A stretch of 34,106 bases of DNA from positions 1-34,106 of the forward strand of contig JAGAHP010000034.1 in assembly GCA_017627015.1 (NCBI GenBank), written 5' to 3'. The notes below the pieces were generated by a model that worked only from the letters and a program-made list of their open reading frames with translations, had not been told where the DNA came from and did no database searches. Every line of letters starts with the position of its first letter. Position 1 is the first letter of the stretch. Shown in pieces: positions 1 to 7,804 of this stretch. A program made the translations under genes and the position numbers. This stretch comes from Bacilli bacterium. Its GTDB lineage: Bacteria; Bacillota_I; Bacilli_A; RF39; UBA660.

Positions 1-127
1 ATATTATAAGCAACCATTCCCTTATTAGAGAAATCAAATTTCTTTTTAACCCCAATATTTCCTCATAATATCTTTTTGCTTCTTCCATATTATCTACAGG
101 AAGAAAATAGTTGTCATAATTTTTCAT
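1..127 (-). pseudogene. VOC (glyoxalase/bleomycin-resistance) family gene, 5' part, apparent frameshift
   Basis: From the ATG at 127 (RBS AGAGGAGA upstream) the protein begins MKNYDNYFLPVDNMEEAKRY, then YEEILGLK, a typical N-terminus of a VOC-family metal-dependent enzyme. At the A-run read from 47 to 43 the frame breaks. The next stretch, KFDFSNKGMVAYN, which also fits the family, lies in another frame, and one extra A would rejoin the two. The gene runs off the left edge. It could be a real frameshift, a phase-variable homopolymer or a sequencing error; only five As are involved, so slippage is not especially likely. Substrate unknown. Confidence 0.6.
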
Positions 128-161
128 ATATTTAATGTTCTCCTCTTTGCTATAAACTACG

Positions 162-197
162 CTACTATATTTTATAGTAGTTATCATTGAAAGTCAA
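162..197 (-). promoter_or_regulatory. Promoter with palindromic operator for the VOC-family gene
   Basis: On the minus strand there is a -35 TTGACT (197-192), a 17-nt spacer and a -10 TAAAAT (174-169). A perfect 19-bp inverted repeat, CTACTATAAAATATAGTAG (162-180), covers the -10. An operator in this position would block RNA polymerase when bound by a repressor. The repressor is not identified in the window. Confidence 0.6.
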
Positions 198-203
198 TAT
201 ATA

Positions 204-240
204 ATAAAAAAATAGATTAGTTGCACTGAACTAATCTATT
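204..240 (-). terminator. Intrinsic terminator
   Basis: A 12-bp perfect stem (211-222 with 229-240) and 6-nt loop is followed on the minus strand by a run of Ts. It lies upstream of the VOC-gene promoter and would insulate it from transcription coming from the 324-1278 genes. Confidence 0.6.
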
Positions 241-260
241 TGTATAACTGCCTGTCGTAC

Positions 261-290
261 AAAAAAGACTGTCATTACTGACAATCTTTT
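261..290. terminator. Bidirectional intrinsic terminator
   Basis: AAAAGACTGTC pairs with GACAATCTTTT with one mismatch. The hairpin is flanked by A and T runs, so it can act on either strand. It lies just downstream of the stop codon at 324 on the minus strand. Confidence 0.5.
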
Positions 291-323
291 CGGTAAATTA
301 CTATAAATCAATAACTATAAAAT

Positions 324-716
324 TTAATAATCAACCATATCGCATAAATGACTATAATCAAATTTTAAATCATCATTCGTTTTCTCTACAATAATATATC
401 CAACACATTGATCTTGTTCTTTAGTTAATGGAACAACGCCAAAATAAATTGTATCTTTTCCATTTGTTATTGGTCTTAATAAATCATTCATTTCTACTTT
501 AGCAATTCCATTACTATCAAATTTAAATAGATTAGGATTAATATTATATACTTCATACATAAAACTATCATAGCTAGAAAAATCATATTCTATTTTTTTA
601 TTTATTTGATAAGCATTATATAATTTAATACCTATAAAGGATATTAGAATAAATAAAAATATAGCCAATAAATCATAGAAAAAATACTTATGTAAATGTA
701 ATTTAAAATTATTCAT
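324..716 (-). CDS. Hypothetical single-pass membrane protein (130 aa)
   Basis: I do not recognise this family. The protein has a short cytoplasmic N-terminus (MNNFKLHLHKYFF), one hydrophobic segment at about residues 15-35 (LLAIFLFILISFIGI) and a polar domain of about 95 residues, probably outside the cell. The start at 716 is preferred over an in-frame codon six residues upstream because GGAGG lies 8 nt before it. The start overlaps the end of the upstream gene by 8 bp, and the RBS sits inside that gene, so the two are probably translationally coupled and may act together. Both have the same layout: one N-terminal helix, then an extracytoplasmic domain. Confidence 0.75.
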   Translation of the reverse strand: MNNFKLHLHKYFFYDLLAIFLFILISFIGIKLYNAYQINKKIEYDFSSYDSFMYEVYNINPNLFKFDSNGIAKVEMNDLLRPITNGKDTIYFGVVPLTKEQDQCVGYIIVEKTNDDLKFDYSHLCDMVDY

Positions 717-1278
717 GATTGCCACCTCCAACAATTACATTAAAACTAATGTGTGTTTTAATAGAGGTTAATAAGCCTTCTTTTCTAACAGAATAAATAT
801 GTATGTAATATCTTCCTTTTTCATTAATAATACTACTTAAATCACTAATATAATCATCATCATATAACACTTTATTATTTCTCTTAATTACTAATTTTAA
901 TTTTGAATTTTTAACTAAAGAATAATTTAATTCATCTTCTCTTAACCACCCATTAGTATCTGCTTTACGATAACCATTTTTATAATACACTTCATACTCA
1001 TTAACATCTAATTTAATAGAATTACTTAATTGAATTTCATTTATCCTATTTTCAGTCGAATTGTAGCCACTACTTCCTGCATTAACAAGCAATCCATTAG
1101 AATAATCTTCCGAATAGTAACAATTCATAATAGTATTATTAAGTTTAATTTCAAAAAGATTTTTATCATAACTACTAAATAAAGCTGTAAAAAAAATAAA
1201 TATCGCCAAAAATTCAACAATTAAAATAATAAATAATATCTTAAATGGTTTAATTATTTCACTTAATTCCCCACCCAT
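709..1278 (-). CDS. Hypothetical membrane-anchored protein (189 aa)
   Basis: Function unknown. One hydrophobic helix at about residues 13-34 (KILFIILIVEFLAIFIFF) is followed by a beta-rich, Asn/Tyr/Ser-rich region likely to be extracytoplasmic. A TAA lies directly before the ATG in frame, so no longer start is possible. The RBS is weak (GAGAG about 14 nt upstream). The gene is first of a two-gene unit with 324-716 and has an extended -10 promoter just upstream. It lies outside the transfer operon and may be element cargo. Confidence 0.7.
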   Translation of the reverse strand: MGGELSEIIKPFKILFIILIVEFLAIFIFFTALFSSYDKNLFEIKLNNTIMNCYYSEDYSNGLLVNAGSSGYNSTENRINEIQLSNSIKLDVNEYEVYYKNGYRKADTNGWLREDELNYSLVKNSKLKLVIKRNNKVLYDDDYISDLSSIINEKGRYYIHIYSVRKEGLLTSIKTHISFNVIVGGGNHE

Positions 1279-1323
1279 TTAAATTCAACTCGCTCTCAAC
1301 TTAAATTCTATTCTTCAATTACA

Positions 1324-1332
1324 ATTATAACA
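1324..1332 (-). promoter_or_regulatory. Extended -10 promoter for the 1278-324 gene pair
   Basis: TGTTATAAT on the minus strand is a perfect extended -10, with no good -35 at 16-18 nt. It lies 46 nt upstream of the ATG at 1278. Confidence 0.4.
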
Positions 1333-1403
1333 TAATTTTAGGTTATTTTTTTAACTTACTTATAAGTTCGCAATATTCGAAAACTTTGAAAATACTTGTT
1401 TAA

Positions 1404-1970
1404 TTACTTAAAATTATATGCGTGTATATCTATTCTACAATTTGTTTTTCTATTAGATAATTGTACCACAGGTACATATGTAATTTTTATATTTTCTGTT
1501 ACTTCATACTCTTCAATCATTGTCGATGAATTTTTCATCATATTAGCAGATTCTTCTACCTTTTCATCTGTAATATCATTATCAGCAATTTTTACAATAT
1601 CTTTGTATATTGAAATTATTGTGTCTACATCACCTTCATCGTTACTACCATTTATAGATATACTAAAGTATCCAGCTGCTGCAGAATTTGCATTTATCAT
1701 TTCAATTGAATGTCCTAATACATGACCATAGTATTTTGTTCTAATATTTCCTTTTTCGATTTGATCCATTAAATTTGATGAAGAATTGTTATATAAAGTT
1801 ATAAACTTATTAACTATATCATCTTCTGCATATTCATTTTCTTTAATTTCGTCTTTTTGTTCTTGATTTGTTTGTTCATTAGTTCCTGTATTTGTATTTG
1901 TTTCCTCACATCCAGTAATTAAAAATAAACTTAAAATTGCTAATATACTTAATAAAATTTTTCTTTTCAT
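1404..1970 (-). CDS. Predicted lipoprotein (188 aa), function unknown
   Basis: The N-terminus MKRKILLSILAILSLFLITG followed by Cys is a lipoprotein signal peptide. The lipobox LITG-C gives a mature N-terminus at Cys21, presumably anchored in the outer leaflet of the cytoplasmic membrane. A Thr/Asn/Gln/Glu-rich linker (about residues 22-50) leads into a domain of about 135 residues that I do not recognise. The start at 1970 is preferred over 2012 because only it places the signal peptide at the N-terminus. No partner is evident. Confidence 0.75.
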   Translation of the reverse strand: MKRKILLSILAILSLFLITGCEETNTNTGTNEQTNQEQKDEIKENEYAEDDIVNKFITLYNNSSSNLMDQIEKGNIRTKYYGHVLGHSIEMINANSAAAGYFSISINGSNDEGDVDTIISIYKDIVKIADNDITDEKVEESANMMKNSSTMIEEYEVTENIKITYVPVVQLSNRKTNCRIDIHAYNFK

Positions 1971-2014
1971 ATATTTTTCTCTCTTTCTTACATCTAAATA
2001 ACATTTTATCACAA

Positions 2015-2039
2015 ATACATAAAAAAATTAATTATGTAT
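2015..2039 (-). terminator. Possible weak terminator
   Basis: An 8-bp inverted repeat (ATACATAA with TTATGTAT) follows the stop of the 2042-2344 gene. On the minus strand its loop and 3' arm are T-rich. No GC pairs beyond one, so it is weak. Confidence 0.25.
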
Positions 2040-2041
2040 AA

Positions 2042-2344
2042 TTAGTATTCAAAACTTAAGAAATTAAACAAATTATTAATATATTTACTTATTCTTAAAA
2101 ACTTAGTAACTAAATAAAATCCTACTAATTCAATCACTAATAATAATAAACTAACCTCTACTGCCATACCTGGACTGACAACAGAAAATGCCAAATCTTT
2201 TGGTATATTAAGAAAATTACAATATGCTATTCCTAATTTATAGTTATACATCACTAATCCATATAATCCAGCTAACATAAATGTCAATATTAATGCTTTT
2301 AAAACACAAAGTAAAAAATCTTTAAAACTCATGTACATACTCAT
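2042..2344 (-). CDS. Small membrane protein (100 aa), unknown
   Basis: Two strongly hydrophobic segments are visible: about residues 10-32 (LLCVLKALILTFMLAGLYGL) and 61-82 (VEVSLLLLVIELVGFYLV). The family is not recognised. The RBS region AGGAGAGGAG lies directly before the ATG, with further in-frame ATGs at codons 3 and 5, so the exact start is uncertain by a few residues. It is transcribed divergently from the tandem-HTH gene at 2441 and may be under that protein's control. Confidence 0.65.
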   Translation of the reverse strand: MSMYMSFKDFLLCVLKALILTFMLAGLYGLVMYNYKLGIAYCNFLNIPKDLAFSVVSPGMAVEVSLLLLVIELVGFYLVTKFLRISKYINNLFNFLSFEY

Positions 2345-2359
2345 TCTCCTCTCCTAACA

Positions 2360-2406
2360 ATTATATCACATTTTATTCAGTGTGTCGTACTTTTGTGAAT
2401 ATTCAC
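2360..2406. promoter_or_regulatory. Divergent control region with palindromic operator
   Basis: The perfect 12-bp palindrome GTGAATATTCAC (2395-2406) lies between the divergent genes at 2344 (-) and 2441 (+). A -10 TATAAT for the minus-strand gene sits at 2365-2360 with a poor -35. The palindrome is a natural candidate operator for the adjacent HTH protein. Confidence 0.5.
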
Positions 2407-2440
2407 ATATTAAATGGGAAAATTAATATGGTGATATGTT

Positions 2441-2893
2441 ATGGTAGATAATAATTTAAAATATTGTAGAGAAGAGCTAGAAATGACACAAGAGGAATTA
2501 GGCATAATATTAGGCGCTAGTAAACAAACAGTATCAAATTGGGAAACTGGATATACTCCAATACCATTAAATAAATTAGTACGATTCGCTAATCTATACA
2601 ATTATTCATTAGATTTTATAGTTGGTTTTACTAGAAAAAATATTAAGTATAATAAAAACATTAAATTAGATAGTAAATTAATTGGTAAAAACCTTAAAAT
2701 AATTAGAGATAAATTAAATATAACTCAACAACAAATTTCAGATAAATGTAATTTATATCAATCTACTTACAATCATTATGAAACTGGCTATAGTTTAATT
2801 AAAATAATTCCTGCGTATTCAATTTGTAAGACATATAATATTTCACTTGATTGGTTACTAGGAAGAACTAATAACATAGCGATTAAATCATAA
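2441..2893 (+). CDS. Tandem-HTH (XRE/Cro-CI type) transcriptional regulator
   Basis: This 150-aa protein has two Cro/CI-type helix-turn-helix domains and little else. The first is at about residues 4-60 (MTQEELGIILGASKQTVSNW) and the second at about 77-140 (ITQQQISDKCNLYQSTYNHY). Each is followed by the usual C-terminal helix (YNYSLDFIVGFT, YNISLDWLLGRT). Two DNA-binding domains in one chain could bind a palindrome as a monomer or bridge two sites. It is the only gene of the element on the plus strand and converges on the transfer operon. A likely target is the palindrome at 2395-2406, which would allow autoregulation. The RBS is weak. Confidence 0.85.
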   Translation: MVDNNLKYCREELEMTQEELGIILGASKQTVSNWETGYTPIPLNKLVRFANLYNYSLDFIVGFTRKNIKYNKNIKLDSKLIGKNLKIIRDKLNITQQQISDKCNLYQSTYNHYETGYSLIKIIPAYSICKTYNISLDWLLGRTNNIAIKS

Positions 2894-2934
2894 AAAAATT
2901 AAGGAGGCACAAAAAATGTACCCCCTTTTAATTT
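2892..2934. terminator. Bidirectional terminator between convergent genes
   Basis: AAATTAAGGAGG (2896-2907) pairs with the C-rich arm 2921-2934 with small bulges. On the minus strand the stem is followed by a T run. It ends the long transfer operon (stop at 2928) and also serves the convergent HTH gene. Confidence 0.6.
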
Positions 2935-4613
2935 GCTTTAAAATATACGAATTGACTTGTTTTAGTCCAATCATATTGACTCCACACATCTGTTGCACTA
3001 CTTGCTGGATCTAACATTAATATTGTATTATTAGTTACATTATCAACTGCTACCCAGTGTTGTGAATTCTTAGTTGCTCCTTTTACTTCTAATGCTAAAT
3101 AGTATCCTGAAGTATAATACTTTTGAATTTCATAGAATTTTTCATCTTTTGATTTACCATTTAATTCAACTCTTCCTTGATATTTAAAATTAGGTACTAT
3201 TTGTGAAATTGCAGAATATTGAAGATTACCACTTTCATCAAAGCCATAATTATTATTTAGACCTATAACGAAAGTACCTGGATTAAATGGATCAATAGTA
3301 TCTGTTGATACTCCTGATTTTTTAATTAAAATGGATATAGATGTAGTTAAACAACCTATTTGTCCTATCGTTTTACCTGATGTACCCATTTGAATACTTG
3401 ACCATTCTTTTCCTGCTTGCTTCCATTCAGTAATCTCTCCACTAGAACCGAAAGTACCATATATTACAGAACTCCACATTGAAAGATATTCCTCACTATT
3501 TAATTCTGCATATTGTTTGTTTTGTTCTTCATTAAAATTATATTTTGTCTTCATATCTTCTACAGACTTACTATTTATATAAATATGTAAAACTGTCTTT
3601 TCATCTGAACTATTACTAGTAGTTTTTGGTGGACCTGCATTTAAATCAAAATTAGGACTATCTAATGTACCTATAGATTGTGATTCATATTTTTCCCTTT
3701 TTGTTTCATGAGTTAAATAATTCATGTCCCAAAACACTTCTCTAAGTATCTTCTTTTTATCATTTGTAATAGTCATTACTTCATCATCATTTGTACCTTT
3801 ATTAACTCTAACTGTATAAACTGAAAGAACATCTTTCCATTCTGCTCTTTTTGAATGAATTACAACCTCGTCATGTGGTGTTGTGTTTTTTATTGTTGTT
3901 ATTCTATTGTCTAGTTCTGTATTAAGTTCTGCAACACAATCACTCATTAATATTGTATTACCACTACTTTTGTCTGAAGAAAAGAAAATACCAAATATTG
4001 AAGCTACTAATAGTCCAATCATACAAATAATAATAATTGCTATCATCGCTAAAGAACCACCCGCTACTAACATTCCAACTAATGATTTAACTGCTGCAAT
4101 CATACCTTTAATTGCTGATATCATTGTTTTTATTGCAGCCTTAATTCCTTTAGCTGTTACTTTAGCAGTTTTAATAGCAAGTTTTCTTCCTTGCTCTAAC
4201 ATTTTTTTACTTACTTTTGCTCCTTCTTTAGCAGCTTTCTCTGTATTTTTTATGGTTCTTTCCGCAGTCTTTACTGTTTTTTTCGCTTTGTCTACAGTTC
4301 CTTTTACTTGGCTTTCTTTATTTTTTATCAACTTCTTTTGTTGATATTTTTTCTTTGCAAAATTTACTGTTTTATCTTTAGCATAATTACCAGCCTTTTT
4401 AGATGCATATATTGTTTCATCTTTAATTCTATTAGAAGTATATTTTATTTTATCTTCCCCATAATCTACTATATTCTCTTGTCCTGTTGTAGCATCTTTA
4501 GTTTTTTCACCAGCATAAACTACAGGATCTTTTATTCTTTCTGTCCATGCTGCTACTTTATCAATTGTTTTAACAGATTTAGGTTTCATATCTTTTGTTT
4601 TAATATCCGACAT
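2928..4613 (-). CDS. Conjugation cell-wall hydrolase with C39-like peptidase domain
   Basis: This 561-aa protein has a Lys/Ala-rich, probably helical N-terminal region (about 1-180), a membrane segment at about 183-211, a linker domain, and from about 395 a papain-like peptidase of the C39_2 type. Candidate catalytic residues are Cys421 (IGQIGCLTTS), His519 (SQHWVAVDNV) and Asp535 (LMLDPAS). In other Gram-positive conjugation systems the last gene of the module encodes a membrane-bound wall hydrolase (NlpC/P60, CHAP or lysozyme-like) that opens peptidoglycan for the channel; I infer the same role. The start follows the upstream TAG directly, with GGAGA 6 nt before it. The substrate could instead be a protein. 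Confidence 0.8.
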   Translation of the reverse strand: MSDIKTKDMKPKSVKTIDKVAAWTERIKDPVVYAGEKTKDATTGQENIVDYGEDKIKYTSNRIKDETIYASKKAGNYAKDKTVNFAKKKYQQKKLIKNKESQVKGTVDKAKKTVKTAERTIKNTEKAAKEGAKVSKKMLEQGRKLAIKTAKVTAKGIKAAIKTMISAIKGMIAAVKSLVGMLVAGGSLAMIAIIIICMIGLLVASIFGIFFSSDKSSGNTILMSDCVAELNTELDNRITTIKNTTPHDEVVIHSKRAEWKDVLSVYTVRVNKGTNDDEVMTITNDKKKILREVFWDMNYLTHETKREKYESQSIGTLDSPNFDLNAGPPKTTSNSSDEKTVLHIYINSKSVEDMKTKYNFNEEQNKQYAELNSEEYLSMWSSVIYGTFGSSGEITEWKQAGKEWSSIQMGTSGKTIGQIGCLTTSISILIKKSGVSTDTIDPFNPGTFVIGLNNNYGFDESGNLQYSAISQIVPNFKYQGRVELNGKSKDEKFYEIQKYYTSGYYLALEVKGATKNSQHWVAVDNVTNNTILMLDPASSATDVWSQYDWTKTSQFVYFKAN

Positions 4614-4835
4614 CTATTTCTCCATATCACTTAAATATGTGGTGTTTTTTAACATTTCAAAAATATCAATATCTAATGCCTTGCTTATTTTTAAAAGTGT
4701 TTTAATAGATGGTGTTAAAACATTATTTTCATAATCAGCCATAACACTATTACTTACCTTACATAATTTAGCAAACTTTCTTATACTTTTATTTCTTTTT
4801 AATCTTTCTTGTCTTAAGAATTCATTAATTGTCAT
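4614..4835 (-). CDS. Small XRE-family HTH protein inside the transfer operon
   Basis: This 73-aa protein is a single Cro/CI-type HTH: FLRQERLKRNKSIRKFAKLC, then KVSNSVMADYENNVLTPSIK and the hydrophobic helix TLLKISKALDIDIFEML. Its ATG overlaps the last base of the VirB4 stop (TAATG), and its TAG abuts the ATG of the hydrolase gene. It must therefore be co-translated with the transfer apparatus. A DNA-binding protein made in proportion to VirB4 suggests feedback on the operon, but its target is unknown. Confidence 0.8.
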   Translation of the reverse strand: MTINEFLRQERLKRNKSIRKFAKLCKVSNSVMADYENNVLTPSIKTLLKISKALDIDIFEMLKNTTYLSDMEK

Positions 4836-7171
4836 TACTTGTCACTTTCTCCTGGTTTAGTAGTCATTAACTTGTATAACTTTGTATCAGTTGGAAATTG
4901 ATTTATAAATGGTACTAGATTACTACCTACTTTTAATAATCCTTGCCCTGCTCCTACATTTGTTATATAACTCATTTGAGTATCAGAAATTGAAAGTAAT
5001 TTAGAAAGTTCTACTCTATCTGTTGCAGCTTGATTAAGCATTACAATAAACTCTGAATTTGCTAACATTGTTCTTGCTGTATGTGATTGAAGTAAGTCGT
5101 CCACATTTTGTGTAATTCCAGTACAATAAGCACCATATTTACGAACCCTTTTCCAAAGAGTAAATAAAAAGTTTGCTGAATATTCATGTTGAAATAATAA
5201 ATATATTTCATCTATAAATATATATGTATTTCTTCCTTTATTCCTATTAGCTGTAATTCTATTTAAAATTGAATCTAGTACTACAAGCATTCCAATAGGA
5301 AGTAATTGTTTACCTAAATCTAATATGTCATAACAAATAATTCTACTTTCTGTATCAACATTAGTGTTCTTTGCAAAAGTATTTAAAGAACCATCAGTAA
5401 ATAATTCTATAGCTAGTGCTATTTGTTTTGCTTCTGGTTCATCTTGTTTTAATAACTCTTCTCTAAAATCTTGAAGTGTTGGAGCTACACCTTGATAATT
5501 TCCTTGTTGATAAACTCTATATACTTTAGCTGTACATCTATCAATAATAGATTTTTCTTTTGGTCCTAAATTATTAGCTCCCATAAGATGTTCACATAAT
5601 GATAATATAAATTCTGATTTTAATATTACTGGATTTGCTCCATCTCCATAATCTGCATTCATATCCATAGCATTAATATGATTTTTACTTGTTGCAGATA
5701 TATGAATATCTTGTCCTCCTAAAGCTTCAACTAATTTAGGATATTCACGCTCTGGATCTATGATAATAATATCTGCATTTGGATCACGAAGTGCGATTGA
5801 AACTATTTCGTTTTTAGCTGTAAATGATTTACCTGAACCAGATACACCTAAAATAAAAGAATTACCATTTAGTAATTCTCTTCTATCGGCTATTATCATA
5901 TTTTTACTTATTACATTCTCACCATAATATATACCATTTTCATGATTAATTTCTTGTACTCTAAAAGGCATAAATACTGCAAGTGATTCTGTAGTTAATG
6001 TTCTTAATGTATTTATTTTTCTAATACCAAAAGGCATTGCTGTATTTAATCCATCTAATTGTTGATATTTAAGAATAGACAATTGACATAAATGTTTTCT
6101 ACCTGTAGCAAGTAAACTTTCAGTATCTTGGTCTAATTGTTCTTTAGTATCAGTAATTAATACCATTGTTAGTACACTTACAAACATTCTTTGGTCACGA
6201 GTAGTTAAGTCATCCAAGAATTCTTTAGATTCTTGTCTTTGTTGCTCCATGTCGTATGGGATTACTGCACTAAAGTTATTATTGTTATTTTGTCTTCTTT
6301 GCCAATTAGTTATATTTGTTTCAACACCTAATCTTCTATTTTCTACTTCTCTAATAGCTTCATCCATTGGTATTGGAATAACATCTATTGATAACATTAG
6401 ATTTCTATTTAAATCTGTTAATTCTGCAACCATATCATCTTTTATATATGACGCATAATCCTTTAAGAAGAATACTCTACCAAATTTATCTCCCATTTCA
6501 AAATAGTCTTTTTGAAATGAAAAAGTATCTGGTGATATATAATCTTTAAAAGAATGTCCTTTTCTCATATTATCTAACATATCCCAAGTGAATATATTTT
6601 CTTCACCAATTCTATAAAAGTCATGTGCAAGTCTTAATCTATCAGATGCATCCAAACTTATACATTTAGAACCTAATGCATTAAAATGATTATTAATATC
6701 AGCACTAATTCTTGAAAAGTATGTTCTTGCTTCCTCTATATTTTTTTTATTCACAGATATTGTTAAAAACTTTTCTTGAACAATCGAATTTGCTCCTAAA
6801 GCTTTATCCATAAGCATTTTATTATATTCTTCTCTGTACTTATCTAATTCATCTTTATTCAATTCTAACATCATATTTTTTTCAAAATCAATTCTATTTA
6901 ATCTCCTATTAAGCACTGTTATTTTTGAAGTTGCACCTGGATCTAATGAATTTAATAGTTCAGAATATTGTAAAAACATTGCTTCTTTATCTGGTCTTGA
7001 AGCTACTGCGTAATTAATGTCTGTAAATTTAAAGCATTTAGTATATTTATTCTTTGATACTTCAAATATTCCATCTTTATAAATAGTTCTAATAGGAATA
7101 CAATCTTGTACTCCTTTTGGTGGACTAAACTTGTCCTTGTCTTGTTTGAATAAGTTCCTGATTGTCTTCAT
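4835..7171 (-). CDS. virB4: VirB4-family conjugation ATPase
   Basis: This 778-aa protein is a VirB4/TraE-type T4SS ATPase that powers assembly and DNA transfer at the inner face of the membrane. The N-terminal VirB4 domain (about 30-400) is followed by Walker A GVSGSGKS near residue 442-449 and Walker B IFIDEIYLLF near 640, then a motif with Gln in TGITQNVDDLL. The start at 7171 is chosen over 7183: the earlier ATG lies inside the RBS AAGGAGATGAT, a near-perfect anti-16S match, so it cannot serve as the start. The gene overlaps the end of the PrgI gene by 47 bp and its stop overlaps the HTH gene start. Confidence 0.93.
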   Translation of the reverse strand: MKTIRNLFKQDKDKFSPPKGVQDCIPIRTIYKDGIFEVSKNKYTKCFKFTDINYAVASRPDKEAMFLQYSELLNSLDPGATSKITVLNRRLNRIDFEKNMMLELNKDELDKYREEYNKMLMDKALGANSIVQEKFLTISVNKKNIEEARTYFSRISADINNHFNALGSKCISLDASDRLRLAHDFYRIGEENIFTWDMLDNMRKGHSFKDYISPDTFSFQKDYFEMGDKFGRVFFLKDYASYIKDDMVAELTDLNRNLMLSIDVIPIPMDEAIREVENRRLGVETNITNWQRRQNNNNNFSAVIPYDMEQQRQESKEFLDDLTTRDQRMFVSVLTMVLITDTKEQLDQDTESLLATGRKHLCQLSILKYQQLDGLNTAMPFGIRKINTLRTLTTESLAVFMPFRVQEINHENGIYYGENVISKNMIIADRRELLNGNSFILGVSGSGKSFTAKNEIVSIALRDPNADIIIIDPEREYPKLVEALGGQDIHISATSKNHINAMDMNADYGDGANPVILKSEFILSLCEHLMGANNLGPKEKSIIDRCTAKVYRVYQQGNYQGVAPTLQDFREELLKQDEPEAKQIALAIELFTDGSLNTFAKNTNVDTESRIICYDILDLGKQLLPIGMLVVLDSILNRITANRNKGRNTYIFIDEIYLLFQHEYSANFLFTLWKRVRKYGAYCTGITQNVDDLLQSHTARTMLANSEFIVMLNQAATDRVELSKLLSISDTQMSYITNVGAGQGLLKVGSNLVPFINQFPTDTKLYKLMTTKPGESDK

Positions 7172-7514
7172 GTTTTTTATCATCTCCTTTTCTCTGATTT
7201 ATTAGTTCATAATAAAAATTAGTTGGTCTAAATGTTAATTCTTTTGATGTTAAGAACTCACTTCTAATAAATGCCAAAATAAATTCTTCAGCATTCATTC
7301 CATTATATTTTATAAAACCTATAGCAGCAAATGGTATTACTCCTAAGATACATATCCATGATAATGTTTCTATTCCAAAAAATGGTCTAAAGACAAAATA
7401 TAATACTACTGCCATAAGACACCCTAATACAGAAAAAATGAATTGTCTTAATGACAATCCAAAATAAACATTTTCTGTATAGTTTCTAATTTCTTTATTT
7501 ATTTTTACTTCCAT
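7125..7514 (-). CDS. PrgI-family T4SS membrane protein
   Basis: This 129-aa protein matches the PrgI/VirB3-like layout in Gram-positive T4SS. The N-terminus is VKINKEIRNYTENVYFGLSL, two closely spaced helices follow at about 27-47 and 52-70, then the conserved-looking cytoplasmic part FILAFIRSEF. PrgI proteins work with VirB4 as a membrane anchor, and here the gene directly precedes and overlaps virB4. The length is normal for the family. Confidence 0.85.
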   Translation of the reverse strand: MEVKINKEIRNYTENVYFGLSLRQFIFSVLGCLMAVVLYFVFRPFFGIETLSWICILGVIPFAAIGFIKYNGMNAEEFILAFIRSEFLTSKELTFRPTNFYYELINQRKGDDKKHEDNQELIQTRQGQV

Positions 7515-7534
7515 CTACATCATTCCCTTCATAA

Positions 7535-7804
7535 TTATCTTTCCCTTGATATATGTTTTTTGATTCTTTCTATAGGTCCAAATTGTGGATATGATTTGTA
7601 ATATCTAAAATCTATATGTTTAAAATAATCTCTTCCATTTTTGGAGTACATATACATCCAATTTTCAGGTTTTCTCATTCCTCTTTTGATAGCATTTTCA
7701 AATGCATCATCAGGATTTTCTCTAATATGCATACCTTCAAAAATAGAACCTTTAGGATGGACTAGGTAATCTATTCCATCCTTAGTTTCTTTTATTAGTT
7801 CCAT
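7535..7804 (-). CDS. Hypothetical protein in transfer operon (89 aa)
   Basis: Family not recognised. It is soluble, with no signal peptide or membrane segment, and rich in aromatic residues (WMYMYSKNGRDYF, FRYYKSYPQF) and basic at the C-terminus (ERIKKHISRER). The start shares one base with the upstream stop (TAATG). Its place just before prgI suggests a transfer-related or accessory role. Confidence 0.7.
   Translation of the reverse strand: MELIKETKDGIDYLVHPKGSIFEGMHIRENPDDAFENAIKRGMRKPENWMYMYSKNGRDYFKHIDFRYYKSYPQFGPIERIKKHISRER

Noticed and set aside
253..2390. TGTCGTAC at both 253-260 and 2383-2390 as element ends
   Set aside because: Only 8 bp match, flanks differ, and the interval holds no recombinase; likely chance.
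2900..2960. AAGGAGG followed by ATG on the plus strand
   Set aside because: It looks like a start site but lies within the terminator hairpin, and the frame runs antisense through the hydrolase gene.
3883..4634. Two plus-strand open frames opposite the hydrolase gene
   Set aside because: They are antisense to the Lys/Ala-rich coding region, have hydrophobic low-complexity products and no RBS; shadows of the real gene.
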